Of a stretch of DNA of 64,000 nucleotides, positions 11,637-22,600 are shown one piece after another. The notes below the pieces were generated by a model. It did not search any database and was not told the DNA's origin. It worked only from the letters and a program-made list of their open reading frames with translations. Every line of letters starts with the position of its first letter. The stretch's first letter is position 1. The stretch covers positions 997,001 through 1,061,000 of the forward strand of contig LSRY02000007.1 of the NCBI GenBank assembly GCA_001643675.2. The letters run 5' to 3'. The position numbers were made by a program, and so were the translations under genes. The stretch comes from Monocercomonoides exilis. Lineage: Eukaryota > Preaxostyla > Oxymonadida > Polymastigidae.

Positions 11637-13270
11637 GAGAGATAGGAAGATAGAAAGGAGAACAGGAACTTTGAATATTTCTGGATTTTTAATTTTGTTA
11701 TCTTTTAGTGTTGCTTTATCTCTCTCTTTCTATTTTTCGTTCATTTATATTTTTTGAATATTATCACTTATCTTTGTATGACTTAACGTTCCGCTTTCTT
11801 TTTTTATTCTTTAAAATAAATTATTTTTCACTTCTTTTTTTTTGTCAGATTGTAGGTGAGCGAATGCAGCTGAATGGTGGCTTGATCAAAGAGGTGTTCC
11901 AGTTAGCCCGTGAACTGAGTCCAACTATTATTTATATCGATCGTGCTGAGCTCTACTTCCTGGCTTCGGCTTCTGGAAAAGGAAAGAAGAAGAAGAAGAA
12001 GAAGGCAAAGAAAGGAAGACCAGAAACTGGTTTGGGCTTTTTCTTTATATGAAAAAATGCTTTTCAGTTTTCTTTCATTATATTCATTTTTTTTTCAATT
12101 CATTTATTTTAATTGTATTTATTTTCTTTATAAAAATTCGTTTTGGAATCACTTTTTTGAATGAATCCATTTATTGCTATTATTTCGACCATTAGCTCCA
12201 ACACCGGAAAGCATTGAGCAACAACGTTTGGGCGCTATTGCTTCAGAATTCTTGGACTCTCTTCTTTTTGAGGTTTGTTTTTTTTACACATTTTAAACTT
12301 TTCAGTTGAATTAATTCTGTTTCATTGAAATAAAAATAACCGAAAATGACAATTGCTTTCTATTTGAACTCTTGTCTTTAATCAACAAAATATTGATTGT
12401 TATCATCATACAGATTCAATCTCTTGAGCCAGCTGACAGAGTCGTTGTGATTGGAGAGTCATCTGAGCCTTGGGGTGTGCTTTTGTTATCTTTCCATTCA
12501 GTTTCATTACAAAAAATGAAATTTCATATGAAAAAAAAATAATAATAAATTTTTCTTTGAAATTTTCAAACTCATTTCGAAGATGCAAATCCTGCTGCAA
12601 TCGGAGCTGCATTTAAGCTTCAGTTCCATGTGCCTCGGCCAAACCACTCTGCTCTTCTTGTATGAACTATATTATTTTCAGATTTCAAAATATTCGAAAT
12701 TATCAATTATTTTTTTAAACACATTTTCTGTTGAATTCACCAATGTGCAGAAACTATGGACACAATTCATTACAGACATGAAGGGTGTAATAACACCATC
12801 TCTTGATCTTTCCCTCTTAGCTCATCTTTCAGACTGGCATACACCTAAAACTGTTTGTTTTTTCCCTCTTATTAGCTTTGTTGACAATGTTAACAAACTT
12901 TGTTCTATTTAATCTGACATTACAAATAATTCACCTAATTATTCAAAAATTTTCAATTTTTCGCTAATTTTTCTTCAGATAAAATGGGTCTGCCGAGATA
13001 TTCTCACAACCTCTCGGCTTTCCCGGATGGCACTTGAGCCACTTACCACATCTGAATTCTCCAACAGACTGGCAAAGTACCCAACTTGCGAAGAAAGCGA
13101 AAAGAAAATCTGGGTTTGTTTTTGTTATTGGAAGGACAATTTTGAATTATCTTCGATGTTAATATTTTATTTTTTTAAAAATCTAATAGGAAATATTCAA
13201 ACCCGGCCTTCCAAAAATGGTGCCTGAATACATTGAAGTCGATCCTGATGCAAAGAAAAAGAAGAGATAG
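8300..13270 (+). CDS. DRC11: IQ-motif AAA-like protein (IQCA1/DRC11-like), 17 exons
   Basis: Predicted orthologue of IQCA1/DRC11, a subunit of the nexin-dynein regulatory complex that links outer doublets in motile cilia. Exons: 8300-8347, 8447-8462, 8531-8737, 8796-8932, 9029-9314, 9477-9682, 9928-10193, 10372-10732, 10938-11093, 11417-11539, 11849-12029, 12196-12272, 12414-12474, 12583-12659, 12751-12852, 12979-13113, 13190-13270. All junctions are GT-AG and in frame. Evidence includes the N-terminus MSNTFYTLMWKDAIDE, an IQ motif (AAILIQKTYKGWITRQK, exon 5), charged coiled-coil segments, Lys/Gly-rich inserts in exons 7, 8 and 11, and an AAA-like domain (P-loop YGSKGVGKT in exon 10; IIYIDRAE in exon 11 at the Walker B position, where the catalytic acidic residue is Arg). 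The ATPase is therefore probably degenerate, as suspected for the family. Exon 2 is only 16 nt. Introns 5, 9 and 10 carry CTTT, CT and GAGAAA repeats. It implies the cell builds motile flagella. Confidence 0.93.
8447..8462 (+). other. 16-nt micro-exon (exon 2 of the DRC11-like gene)
   Basis: Joining the ATG exon (ending GAC GAG) directly to the exon at 8531 breaks the frame. The 16 bases between an AG at 8445-8446 and a GT at 8463-8464 restore it, and give LFDQL, which then joins EIEVPTDK across the split Glu codon. The phase and family fit make this micro-exon likely. Confidence 0.75.
11196..11324 (+). repeat. (CT)n then (CTTT)n microsatellite inside intron 9 of the DRC11-like gene
   Basis: A pure CT run (about 11196-11232) is followed by CTTT repeats to about 11324, with one phase slip near 11270. 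It sits in a 323-nt intron (11094-11416), and the pyrimidine strand matches the transcribed strand. A shorter CTTT run lies in intron 5 (9353-9383). Confidence 0.95.
11575..11645 (+). repeat. GAGAAA-type purine repeat in intron 10 of the DRC11-like gene
   Basis: A run of GAGAGA and GAAAGA units, purine-rich on the sense strand, lies just after the exon ending at 11539. Because the preceding intron is pyrimidine-repeat-rich, the two could pair in the pre-mRNA around exon 10. Confidence 0.9.
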
Positions 13271-13547
13271 AATTTCTTTACTCATCTCACTTTTGTTTAT
13301 TTCTCTTCGATTGAAAAAACAACCTATTGATCATTGAACTTGTATCGTGTTTGCGTATTTTCAACAAAGAAATAGATGACTATAACATTAAATGAAAAGT
13401 GTGTTGTGAAATAAAAAAAGGATTCTTTTTGGCATATGCCTCAAAAAATAGGAAATAACAAGCATCGATTTGATTATGAAATGAAGTGAGAATGACATAT
13501 TATATCATTGATTTCAAAGTGAATTGTTCAACATCTGCACAAAGTTC

Positions 13548-14432
13548 CTAAAGTTTGGCTTTCCCGTCTCCAATTGCTTCTGCCAAACGAGGAGGCATCG
13601 CTGGTTTTGTTGGCTCTGGCTGATGCGCAAAAGACAGCGGCTCTCCAGTTACAGGGTTATATCCACTTCGATTTGCTGAATTATAAAGTGTTTGTTTTCT
13701 GACTTCTGACCTATAGCGCTTTCCTTCATCTGCATAACGAAGCCGATCTCCATCCAATGTATCTTTATATTCAAGCGTTACTGGATCATACGCTATTCTG
13801 AATTTGTGAATTGATTTATAAAAAATGAAATAAACCCACTTTCGGTTCAATATTTAAACATCAAACCCTGAAGTGTTCTTTTTTGTACCATGAGAAAGAG
13901 CGCGATGCTCTTCACTATCTTGCGTGCGTATCACTGTTTCCCAATGTTTTTTTTCTCTTTCAAGCTGTTCTTCGCTTAAAAGGATACAAATTAACTTCAA
14001 GCAAATGTGAAATAGGAAAACCATTTTTTAGCACGAATTTCTTCTGCTCTTCTTTTCTTTGCTTCTCTTTCTGCCTTATCCTCACTTGCAAAATCAGTTC
14101 CGAACCTGTCAGATTCTGTACCAATAAAAAAAACATAATTAACGTCAAATTATTATTTAAAAAAATCAAACCTGAAATATATAACTTTGGATGCTTCACA
14201 GCAGGAGTTATAATGTCAGCACTAACATCTGCCCTTGCATATCCTCCAGTTCGTTCAATTAATCTACTTTTTTCTAATTATTCAATTTTTCAACAAATAT
14301 CATCAGAATAATTTTTAACCCTAAAATACCTGTATAATCTTTAGTTGTTCTTTGAAGCTCTCGAGGCTTTGGTTGAATTGTTCGAACTGTGTATTGAGGA
14401 TGGCTTTGTTCTGTTTGAGGAGTTGAACTCAT
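13548..14432 (-). CDS. Small conserved-looking protein of unknown function, 5 exons
   Basis: Predicted 218-aa protein I cannot name. Exons on the minus strand: 14330-14432, 14172-14273, 14022-14115, 13867-13974, 13548-13797, separated by four 47-69-nt GT-AG introns that all keep frame. The N-terminal half contains ERTGGYARADVSADI. The middle is a charged helix rich in Lys, Arg and Glu (KAEREAKKRRAEEIRAKK). The C-terminal half has IAYDPVTLEYKDT, GDRLRYADEGKRYRSEVR, then RSGYNPVTGEPL, with a Pro-rich end. There is no membrane segment or signal peptide. The pattern of short motifs with Tyr-Asn-Pro-Val-Thr-Gly recalls small ciliary microtubule-associated proteins. Convergence with the DRC11-like gene 277 bp away is compatible with that, but this is inference. 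The same frame has another ATG at 14519 in AT-rich sequence; I prefer the ATG at 14432. Confidence 0.78.
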
Positions 14433-14721
14433 TTTAATTGATGGTATATGATCATTTTTTGTTTTTTTTTGCAAAACAACTTTCAAAAAATTAATAAATA
14501 AAGAAAGCATTTCTTTCATAAATTTTCAATTGAAACAACTTAAAAAAATTATTTAAATACACATTATAAAAAATTGACATAATTATTTCAATAAAATACA
14601 ATTTTTAAATTCAACAATCTCATTCATTGTGATGTGTATCAGTTTCATGCTGACTTGAACGGTTAACAACAAAAAGTTAAAGTTTTCAAACAAAAATGAA
14701 ATAAAGAACGGTTCAATACTT

Positions 14722-17700
14722 CTATTTTCGTAGCATTGCTGCTTTCCTCCGTTGGGCTTCAATCCTTTCTTTAATGCTTGTCAAAACTTTGGAACACACT
14801 GCAAAAGAAGGTCTATCATTTGGATCTTGAGCCCAGCACTGCTGAAGCAGACGTGAATATTCTCCTAAAGTATCATCCATAGATGGAGGATACCGCTGAA
14901 ATGACATAAAAAAAATTGCATTGAAAAAAAAAAAAAATAAGATAATTCATTCAAAGAAAAGATAAAGCAAAAGAAGCAAACAGGAACAGAAGGTCTTTGG
15001 CCCGAGCAAATCAGATTCATCAGCTGAGGATTAGACAATCCGCGAAATGGCAGTTCTCTTTTCCACATCTCCCACATAATCATCCCAAACGAAAACACAT
15101 CGAGTTTTTCGTTCACTTTGCCCTCGCTGTATCCTTCAGGCGGTGTGTACTGAGGTGTGCCTTTGTGCAGAACAAGAGTCTGCGAATGATGCGTGATTTT
15201 TGAGAGCCCAAAATCTGAAATCATCAAGCGGAACGAACCAGACGATAGTTCATTCAGCTGAGGGTTTATCGGATAAAAGCAAAACACATTGAAAAGAGAA
15301 GAAAAGGAAAAGAAAAGGAAAGGAAGCAAAATTTATTAAAAATCTTTCAAGAAAAAATAGTTCAAAAAACAAGATTTCGGTACCAAGACATTCAAAGGCT
15401 TGAGATCCTTGTGGATGATCTTTTTGTAGTGAAGGAACGTCATTCCGCTTGCAATTTGATTGGCAAAGTCAACCATCGTGTATGCGTCCAGATTCTCTTT
15501 CGTCTCGTGAATGTACGAGTGAAGAGTCCCATGATTGGCATATTCCTTAATAGTAATAATAACAATAATAAAATTTAATAATAATAATAATAATAATTCC
15601 ATCAGCAAATGAGTGCAAAATCAATTAATATTTATTAAAAGAACAATTCATTCCCTTTTCAAAAAAAAAAAATCAAATAAAATAAAAAAAAAAAAAAAAA
15701 ATAAAAAATAAAATTAAAATCACTCTAAAATATCCTGTCAAATGCCAATTTTCATAATAATTTCCCATTCCACACAGCAATCAAACCATCACAATTCTCA
15801 TTGTCGGCGGAGGTGTATACCCAAAGAAATGGACAATATTCGGGTGTTGGCAATTTTGCATCAACGCAGCTTCTCTGAGGAAGTCCTTCATAATGTCCTG
15901 GTCCACACAGGAATTGAGTGTCTTCCAGGCAACAACAGCACCTGTGTAGTATCCTTTGTATACTTCGCCAAACCCGCCAGACCCAATCTTCACTCCGCCT
16001 GTGAGAAGCGTTTCGTCAATAGGTTGAATTGAGCTTATATGATAATCAACAGTATCTGGTGAAGAAGAAAGAAAGAAAGAAAATTGTTGAAAATAATTGA
16101 AAACAAGGTAATTGAGTCAAAAGTTAAAAATTTTTGATGAAGCAATGAAAAAAAATGTTCATTTAATAAATAGCATACGGTATATTTTCAATGCATCTTC
16201 TTTCTCTTTCTTTTTCCGTTCTTTCTCCATTTCACTTTCTTCTTCGTCTTCTTCGTCTTCTCCGCTTTCTGAAGTTGTGCTGCCAGACAAAGAGTCCCCT
16301 TCTTTCAAAGCAACATATGTCATTACACCGTCTGTTTTCCTGCTCCATTTTGCCCGAGGAATGAACGGGCGCTTTGATCCGTCATCAAAGATGATTTCAC
16401 CATGACCAGACAGCCCATCCCAAATCCCGTTGAAAGAAATGCGAAATGCTGTCACAAGGGTTCCTTCTCCTTTGGGCTTAACATTGAAAAAAAAAAAAAA
16501 AGAACAGTGAAGAATATGCGAAAATGAAAAGTATCAATGAAATTAAAAAAGTAGTTTTAAAAAAATCATGTTTTTTTCAATTTCATAAAAAAGTAATTAA
16601 AGCACGCGTGCATTACTTTCAAGAAAAAAGAGCATACAAGTCCTTTCTCGAAATTACCAGTAAATTGATCATTGTTGGCAAATGTGAACACTCCTCTTCC
16701 GCCTGCTTCTCCATCAGTCCAAACTCCCTCAAATACATCTCCATTTTTGTACCTTAGCTCTCCCTTTCCATGTTTGCGCGTGTCCTTCCATCCGCCAGTA
16801 TATACATCCCCGTTTGTGTAGTGAAATGTGCCTTGACCATTTGCAGCATTATCTCTCCAATCGCCTTCATAAAGACGTCCATCGCGGTAACTTAATTTTC
16901 CTTTTCAAAAGTATATGAAAATAAAAAATTGAAAAATTTTTGATGTCAAAAAATGATTCTCAAATTTTCAAAAATTAAATAATTGAAAAACCATATCCAG
17001 ATCTTTGGCCATTCACAAATGTTCCAGTGTATACGTTGCCGTTAGGATATTTCAAGCAACCATTCCCGTGTGACTTGTTAAAAACACATTCACAACCTTG
17101 AATCAAAGGAAAATATTAAAAATTCTTCATTACCTTGTCTTCTTTAAATTCACCTTCATATTCTCTTCCATCCTTTGATATTAAAATTCCCTTTCCATGC
17201 TTCAAACCTTCTTTCCACTCCCCAACATATTTTTCAAGTTCTTTTCCGTCTTCACCATATACAACCATTGTTCCTTCGCCATGGGGTTTCTGTCCTTTCC
17301 ATTCTCCTTCATAAACTGTCCGATCCACTTTCCTTATCATTTTTCCCTTTCCTTCTATTTTAAGTCCTGCCAATTCTCCCTCATAAACGTCTCCGTTTGG
17401 AAAAGTTAACTTCACTTAATCATATAAACCACAATTTTATAATGGTAGGATCTGGGAAAAATCAAACCGTTTCCAACGAATTGTCCTCTCTCAAACATTC
17501 CTTCATATTTTTTTCCTGAAGGATAAGTCAAGGTGCCTTTCCCATGAAATCTGAATTAAAATTTTTGACAAATGATGATGAATAAAACTTCAAAAAATAA
17601 CTATTCAGACAAATTTTCTTTCCATTCACCTTTATAATGTCGACCATCCTTGTATGAATATGAGCCACGCCCATGGCGCATGCCTCTAACCACTTCTCCC

Positions 17701-17859
17701 TGGTTAATATGTTTAAATTGAAATAATAAGGATTTAGAGAGATTTTCATCATATTAATTATGGACAAACATTATATTCGTCGCCATTTTCATATCTAAAA
17801 AAAGTGGCGCGCTTTGAATGTGAAGTTCTTGGATCACGAACGGAACTTAAAGTTGTCAT
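14722..17859 (-). CDS. MORN-repeat TKL-type protein kinase, 11 exons
   Basis: Predicted 688-aa kinase. Exons on the minus strand: 17770-17859, 17611-17699, 17468-17550, 17134-17414, 16992-17073, 16638-16900, 16179-16476, 15787-16055, 15384-15545, 14982-15257, 14722-14895. All ten introns are GT-AG and in frame. Residues about 22-330 hold roughly 13 MORN repeats (for example YKGEWKEN, YEGEWKGQKPHGEG, YTGGWKDTRKHGKG), which bind membranes or cytoskeleton in known proteins. An acidic-basic linker (about 360-395) follows, then a kinase domain: Gly loop IGSGGFGEV (about 421), VAWK Lys (about 442), HKDLKPLNVL catalytic loop (about 530), SDFGLSK (about 554), YTPPEGY in place of APE, and SFGMIMWEM. 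The HKD loop and the DFG Asp are present, so it should be active. The TKL assignment comes from the C-lobe style. Targeting to the flagellar or cortical cytoskeleton is inference from the MORN repeats. Confidence 0.92.
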
Positions 17860-19641
17860 TTTCGAAATTTTTTATCTAACCCTTATTTTTTTTAATTTTT
17901 CTCACATCAAGTCGCCTGTTTTTCTTTAACAATAGGAAATAAAAAGAAATTGTTCTTGAAATATTTATTTAAAACAAACAAGCTACAGATAAGGAAACAT
18001 AACGATCCCAACAATCAAAGAGATTTCAAATTTGTTGAGGATAATTTGAAATACAGGTTGAAAAATCCAGATCGGGGTAACAAAACTCATTCCTTCATAA
18101 GATTAACAACAGAACATTTGCCTTAGAAAAAGCAAAGTGGAACATCTGGAGATAAATGTAGAGAGCAATGCGCCATATGGAATAATAAAAGGAAAAAAAA
18201 AAATTATATACGATTAACTTCAATAGCAATATTGTAAAAAAGATAACGAACTAAATAACAACAAAAAAATTGATAAAAAAAATTGAAAAAATAAAAATAA
18301 AAATAAAAATAAAAATAAAAATAAAAATAAAAATAAAAATAATAACTTACAATTATTTTTATCCTGACACTAAGAAATAAAAAGCAATTTTTGCACTCAA
18401 AAGCCAAAAGAATGTTAGAATACTTTTATTTTTATTTTTCAAAGAACAGAAAAAGAAAAAGAAAAAGAAAAGAAAATAATTGGAGATTTAAAAAAAGGGG
18501 GGGAAAGAAAAGAAAAAGGGGAAATGTTCTTTTTCAATGTGAATAAAAAATACGAAATACGAAAAGATAATGATAAGATTAAGAAAATTTCAAAACTGCA
18601 AGCAAAAAATTAAAAAAAAAATGAACTTTATTTTCAACTTTTCTATTTGAGAATTCGAGAACAAGACAATTATCATATAGAATATAAACACACATAGAAT
18701 TAAAGAAAGACAGATAAAAACTGAAAAAAAATAAGAAAAGGAAAAAGTAAAGAAAAAAAGAAAAATTCAAAGAAAAAAGATAAAAAAAGATAAAAAAGAT
18801 TTAAAAAAAGAAAAAGAAAAAAGAAAAATAGCTGAAACTACAAACACAGGCCAGATAGATTCGGATACGCATTTAATAAACTGTAATGAAATAGACAAAA
18901 CAGAACAACTTTGTATTTAGCTCAAAACTTTCATGAACACAAAACAAATTGGTTAAAATAAAAGAATCATTAAAAAAATAAAATAAATAAAATAAATAAA
19001 GTTTAAAAGACAAAAAGCTATAAAGAAAATGGAATATGGAATATGGAATATGGAATATGGAATAATGCAACTATCAAGATATCAAAAGAATACAAAAAGA
19101 AATACAAATAAAAAAAAAAAAAAAAAAAAAAAAAACGAGTTTATTTCTTACAAAACGAGTTTTTCTCTTTCTTCCCTTCTCTTTCGAAATTTAACTTTCC
19201 TTTTCTCTTTCTTCTTTTCCTTTCTTCTTTCTTCTTTCTTCTTCTTTTATATTCAGACTCTGCAATAAGCAGTCAAACAAAAAACATTGTGAAAAACTCA
19301 TCAATTAATCAATCAACCTTCCTAAAAGCCAAAAAATAAAATAAAATAAAATAAATATAACTTTCTCATTCACATTATTCACTCAGCCACATATCCATTT
19401 ATCCATACGCAATTATTCAATCAATCAATCACACGCACACACATTCACACACACAATATAAGCAATAACAGCAATAATGATAATTACAATAATAACACGA
19501 CTAAAAACAGCAATAATGATAATGACAATGACATAAACAGCAATAAATCTCAACTTCATTGATTTATCCAAAAGATTAAAAAGAAAGAAAGAAGAAAGAA
19601 AAGAAAAGAAAAAGAAAGATATATCAAGAGATGTCAGCTAT
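17860..19641. other. Repeat-rich spacer without genes
   Basis: This 1.8-kb spacer lies between two minus-strand genes. It contains an (AAAAT)n tract at 18294-18341, A-rich and AAAG-rich sequence to about 18840, five tandem ggaatat units at 19029-19065, a 28-nt poly-A at about 19107-19134, CTTT/CTTC repeats to 19250, and CA and AATAA-rich simple sequence to 19600. The right part must contain the 3' end of the helicase transcript and the left part the kinase promoter. I see no coding region. Confidence 0.7.
19029..19065 (+). repeat. 7-bp minisatellite (ggaatat, 5 copies)
   Basis: Five head-to-tail copies of ggaatat without mismatches, in noncoding DNA downstream of the helicase gene. Confidence 0.95.
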
Positions 19642-22600
19642 TCAATATCGAATGGGATAAGAAGCGCTTCCATAAGAAGACCCCTGCAAATACGAAGACT
19701 GTGTTTGCACAGGGCGCGAAGGAGGAACAGGCAAGCGAGCATTTCTGTCATACATCTGCTGCTGAGATGAAGGAGAAGGAGAAGGAGAAGAAGAGGAAGA
19801 GGAGGAAGAGGAAGAAGAAGGATCAGAAGCTAATGGCATTGACGACGAAGCAAACTGATACTCTGCTCTATCTACTCTCTCCACTCTATCCACTGCTGCT
19901 GTTGATGTTGATGATGCTGCTTGAGAACCAGAAAACATCGAAGGAGTGAATGTTCTGAAGGAGTGTGGCCTGTCTGCCAGACTTGCCGATGGCATTTGTG
20001 TCTGAGACGGATTTGAAACATCTCCTCTTTTCATTTCTTTTTCAGAGGGGCTGCTTGTTTGCCCTTGTTGCGGCGGATATGAGGCATATGGAGGATATTG
20101 CTGATATTGCTGATACTGTTGGTATTGTTGGTATTGTTGATACTGCTGATTGGGGGGATAAGAGGGATATGATTGATAAGATTGATTAGACTGATTAAAT
20201 TGACTAGATTGACTAGATTGTGTTGATTGATTGGAGGGATTGGAGGGATTTGACTGATAAGGCTGGTAAGATGATGAGAACTGTGGCATCATGGGAGGAT
20301 TATAGCCAGATGGAGGAAACTTCTGAAAGATGGGCATTTGAGAAGACGATGGAACATCAGAAGATGAAGAGGAGGAGGAGGAAGAAGAAGAAGATGGAGA
20401 AGAAGAAGAAAGATGAAGCTGGAATTTTTGTGGGTTTGCATCTGATTGCTGTTTTGATGGCTGTGACGAGTGTTGTGGTGTTATCTGGCTTCTTTGACTG
20501 TCTGGCAGAGGAAGAAGACTTTCATTGCTCACACGGCGAGATGCTGTGTCTTGTTGAGAGGGATAAGAAAACTGCCGATTGGATGGAGGATATGATTGGT
20601 TGGTGTATGATGAAGACGATGATGATGAAGAGGAGGAGGAGGAGGAATAAGAAGGAGAAAATGAAGAAGATGATGGTGAAGAAAGGGAAGAAGAGGAAGA
20701 AGAAGAAGATGATGATGATGAACTGAATGACTGAGCAAATGGACGTGTTGTTGGAGTTATTATGCCACGTGCAAATCTGTCAGATTGTTCATTCACCGAA
20801 CGCGAAGGTGCTTCAAGCGGAAGATGTGATGACGATGACGATGATGATGATGATGACGACGACTGTGAATATGAATGTGAATGTGGTGGTGTTGGTGAAG
20901 AAAAGCCAGAAAAGGCGGAAGAAGAAGAAGAAGATGATGATGATGAATAAGAAGGAGATGAAGAAAATGGTGATTGTTGTGATGGTGATGGTGATTGTGG
21001 TGATTGTGATGATTGTGTAGACCGATATTCATCAAATCTTTGTGCTGGATACGGTGCTGTGAATGGCCGATCTCTTCCTCTGCCATCTGCAAATGATCTA
21101 TTTGAACTATATCCTCCACTTCCCATGCCTCCCATTCCTCCCATGCTTCCTCGACTTCCTCCAAACATGCTCCTCCTTCCTCCTCTTTCGTCTTCTCCAC
21201 CAAAACTGCCACGCGAATAACTTCCTCTGTCTCTGTCTCCTCCTCTCTGAAAGGACATAAATCCTCCTCTTCCTCTCATCCCTCCTCCTCCTCCTCCTCC
21301 ACCACCACCACCACCTCCTCCTCCTCCTCTCCCAAACATCCTCCCCTTTCCTGACCCTTTCGACCCACTAATCGACAATATCCTCATCATCTCCGGTGGA
21401 ACTGGCTGCTGGCACTGCTGCAGATGCCTCACCAGCTGTATCGTCAGCCTCTGATCAATCCCACACACAAACGAAATAGAAATCCCACTCTTCCCTGCTC
21501 TTGCCGTTCTCCCAATCCGATGCACATAGTCTTCTATGTTTGTCGGCAGGTCAAAATTGACAACAGCTGACACATCCCTCACATCCAGCCCACGCGACGC
21601 CACGTCTGTCGCCACCAGCACTCTACACACTCCGCCGTCAACAAACCGTCCTTCGCGGAACGCCCTCATCGCTGTGTCTCTCTCACGCTGCCCTCTGTCC
21701 CCGTGGATGCTTGTCACTTCATAGAGGTTGTTGTCATACAGCTTCGATGTCACTTCCTCACATTCCTTTTTTGTGCTGGTGAAAATAAGCACTTTGCCAC
21801 TTGTTTCGAACTGGCCACCTGATTTAAACAAAGAAAGAAGCATAGATAACTTCTCGTTGTGATCTTCTTCGTATTCGTAATCGCTCATTTCTTTGAGTGT
21901 TGTGGGCGGGTTGGGCTCGAAGGCCGATGAGCAGAAATAGAAGATTTGCTGGACTCGCACATTGCTCGTAAGATCGCTCCGCCCAATCGTCAGCCTCACT
22001 GCATTGCTCTTGTTCAGAAAAGTGTACGCCAAATTTTGAATGGGCGTTGGCCACGTAGCCGACCACATCAGCGTCTGGCGGTCTCTTCGAATCTGCCCCA
22101 CGATTTCTCTCAACTGCTGCTCAAAACCCATTTCAAGCATCCTGTCAGCTTCATCAATAACAAGATATGTAACACGATTCAAGTTCGTCGATCCACTGTT
22201 AATGAGATCAATCAATCTTCCAGGTGTAGCGATGCATATTTCGACGCCTTCTGCTAAATGCGAGATTTGCGCCATTCGTGATGCTCCTCCGTAAACGCAA
22301 ACAATATTATAGCGACGTTTAATATACTTTCGAAACTCAACATGAATTTGGACAGCAAGTTCTCGAGTCGGTGCAAGAACAAGAACAATTGGCCCTTCAC
22401 CCGGCTGAACTCGTGGTTGAGCTGACATGTGAATAATTGCCGGTAAAGCATAAGCCAATGTTTTTCCTGATCCAGTTTCTGCAATACCAATCATATCTCT
22501 TCCAGATAAAGCAACTGGCCAAGATATCTGTTGAATTAATGTTGGCTTTGTAAATCCTGCTTTCCCAAATGAAGTCATTAAATCAGAAGGCCATTGAATA

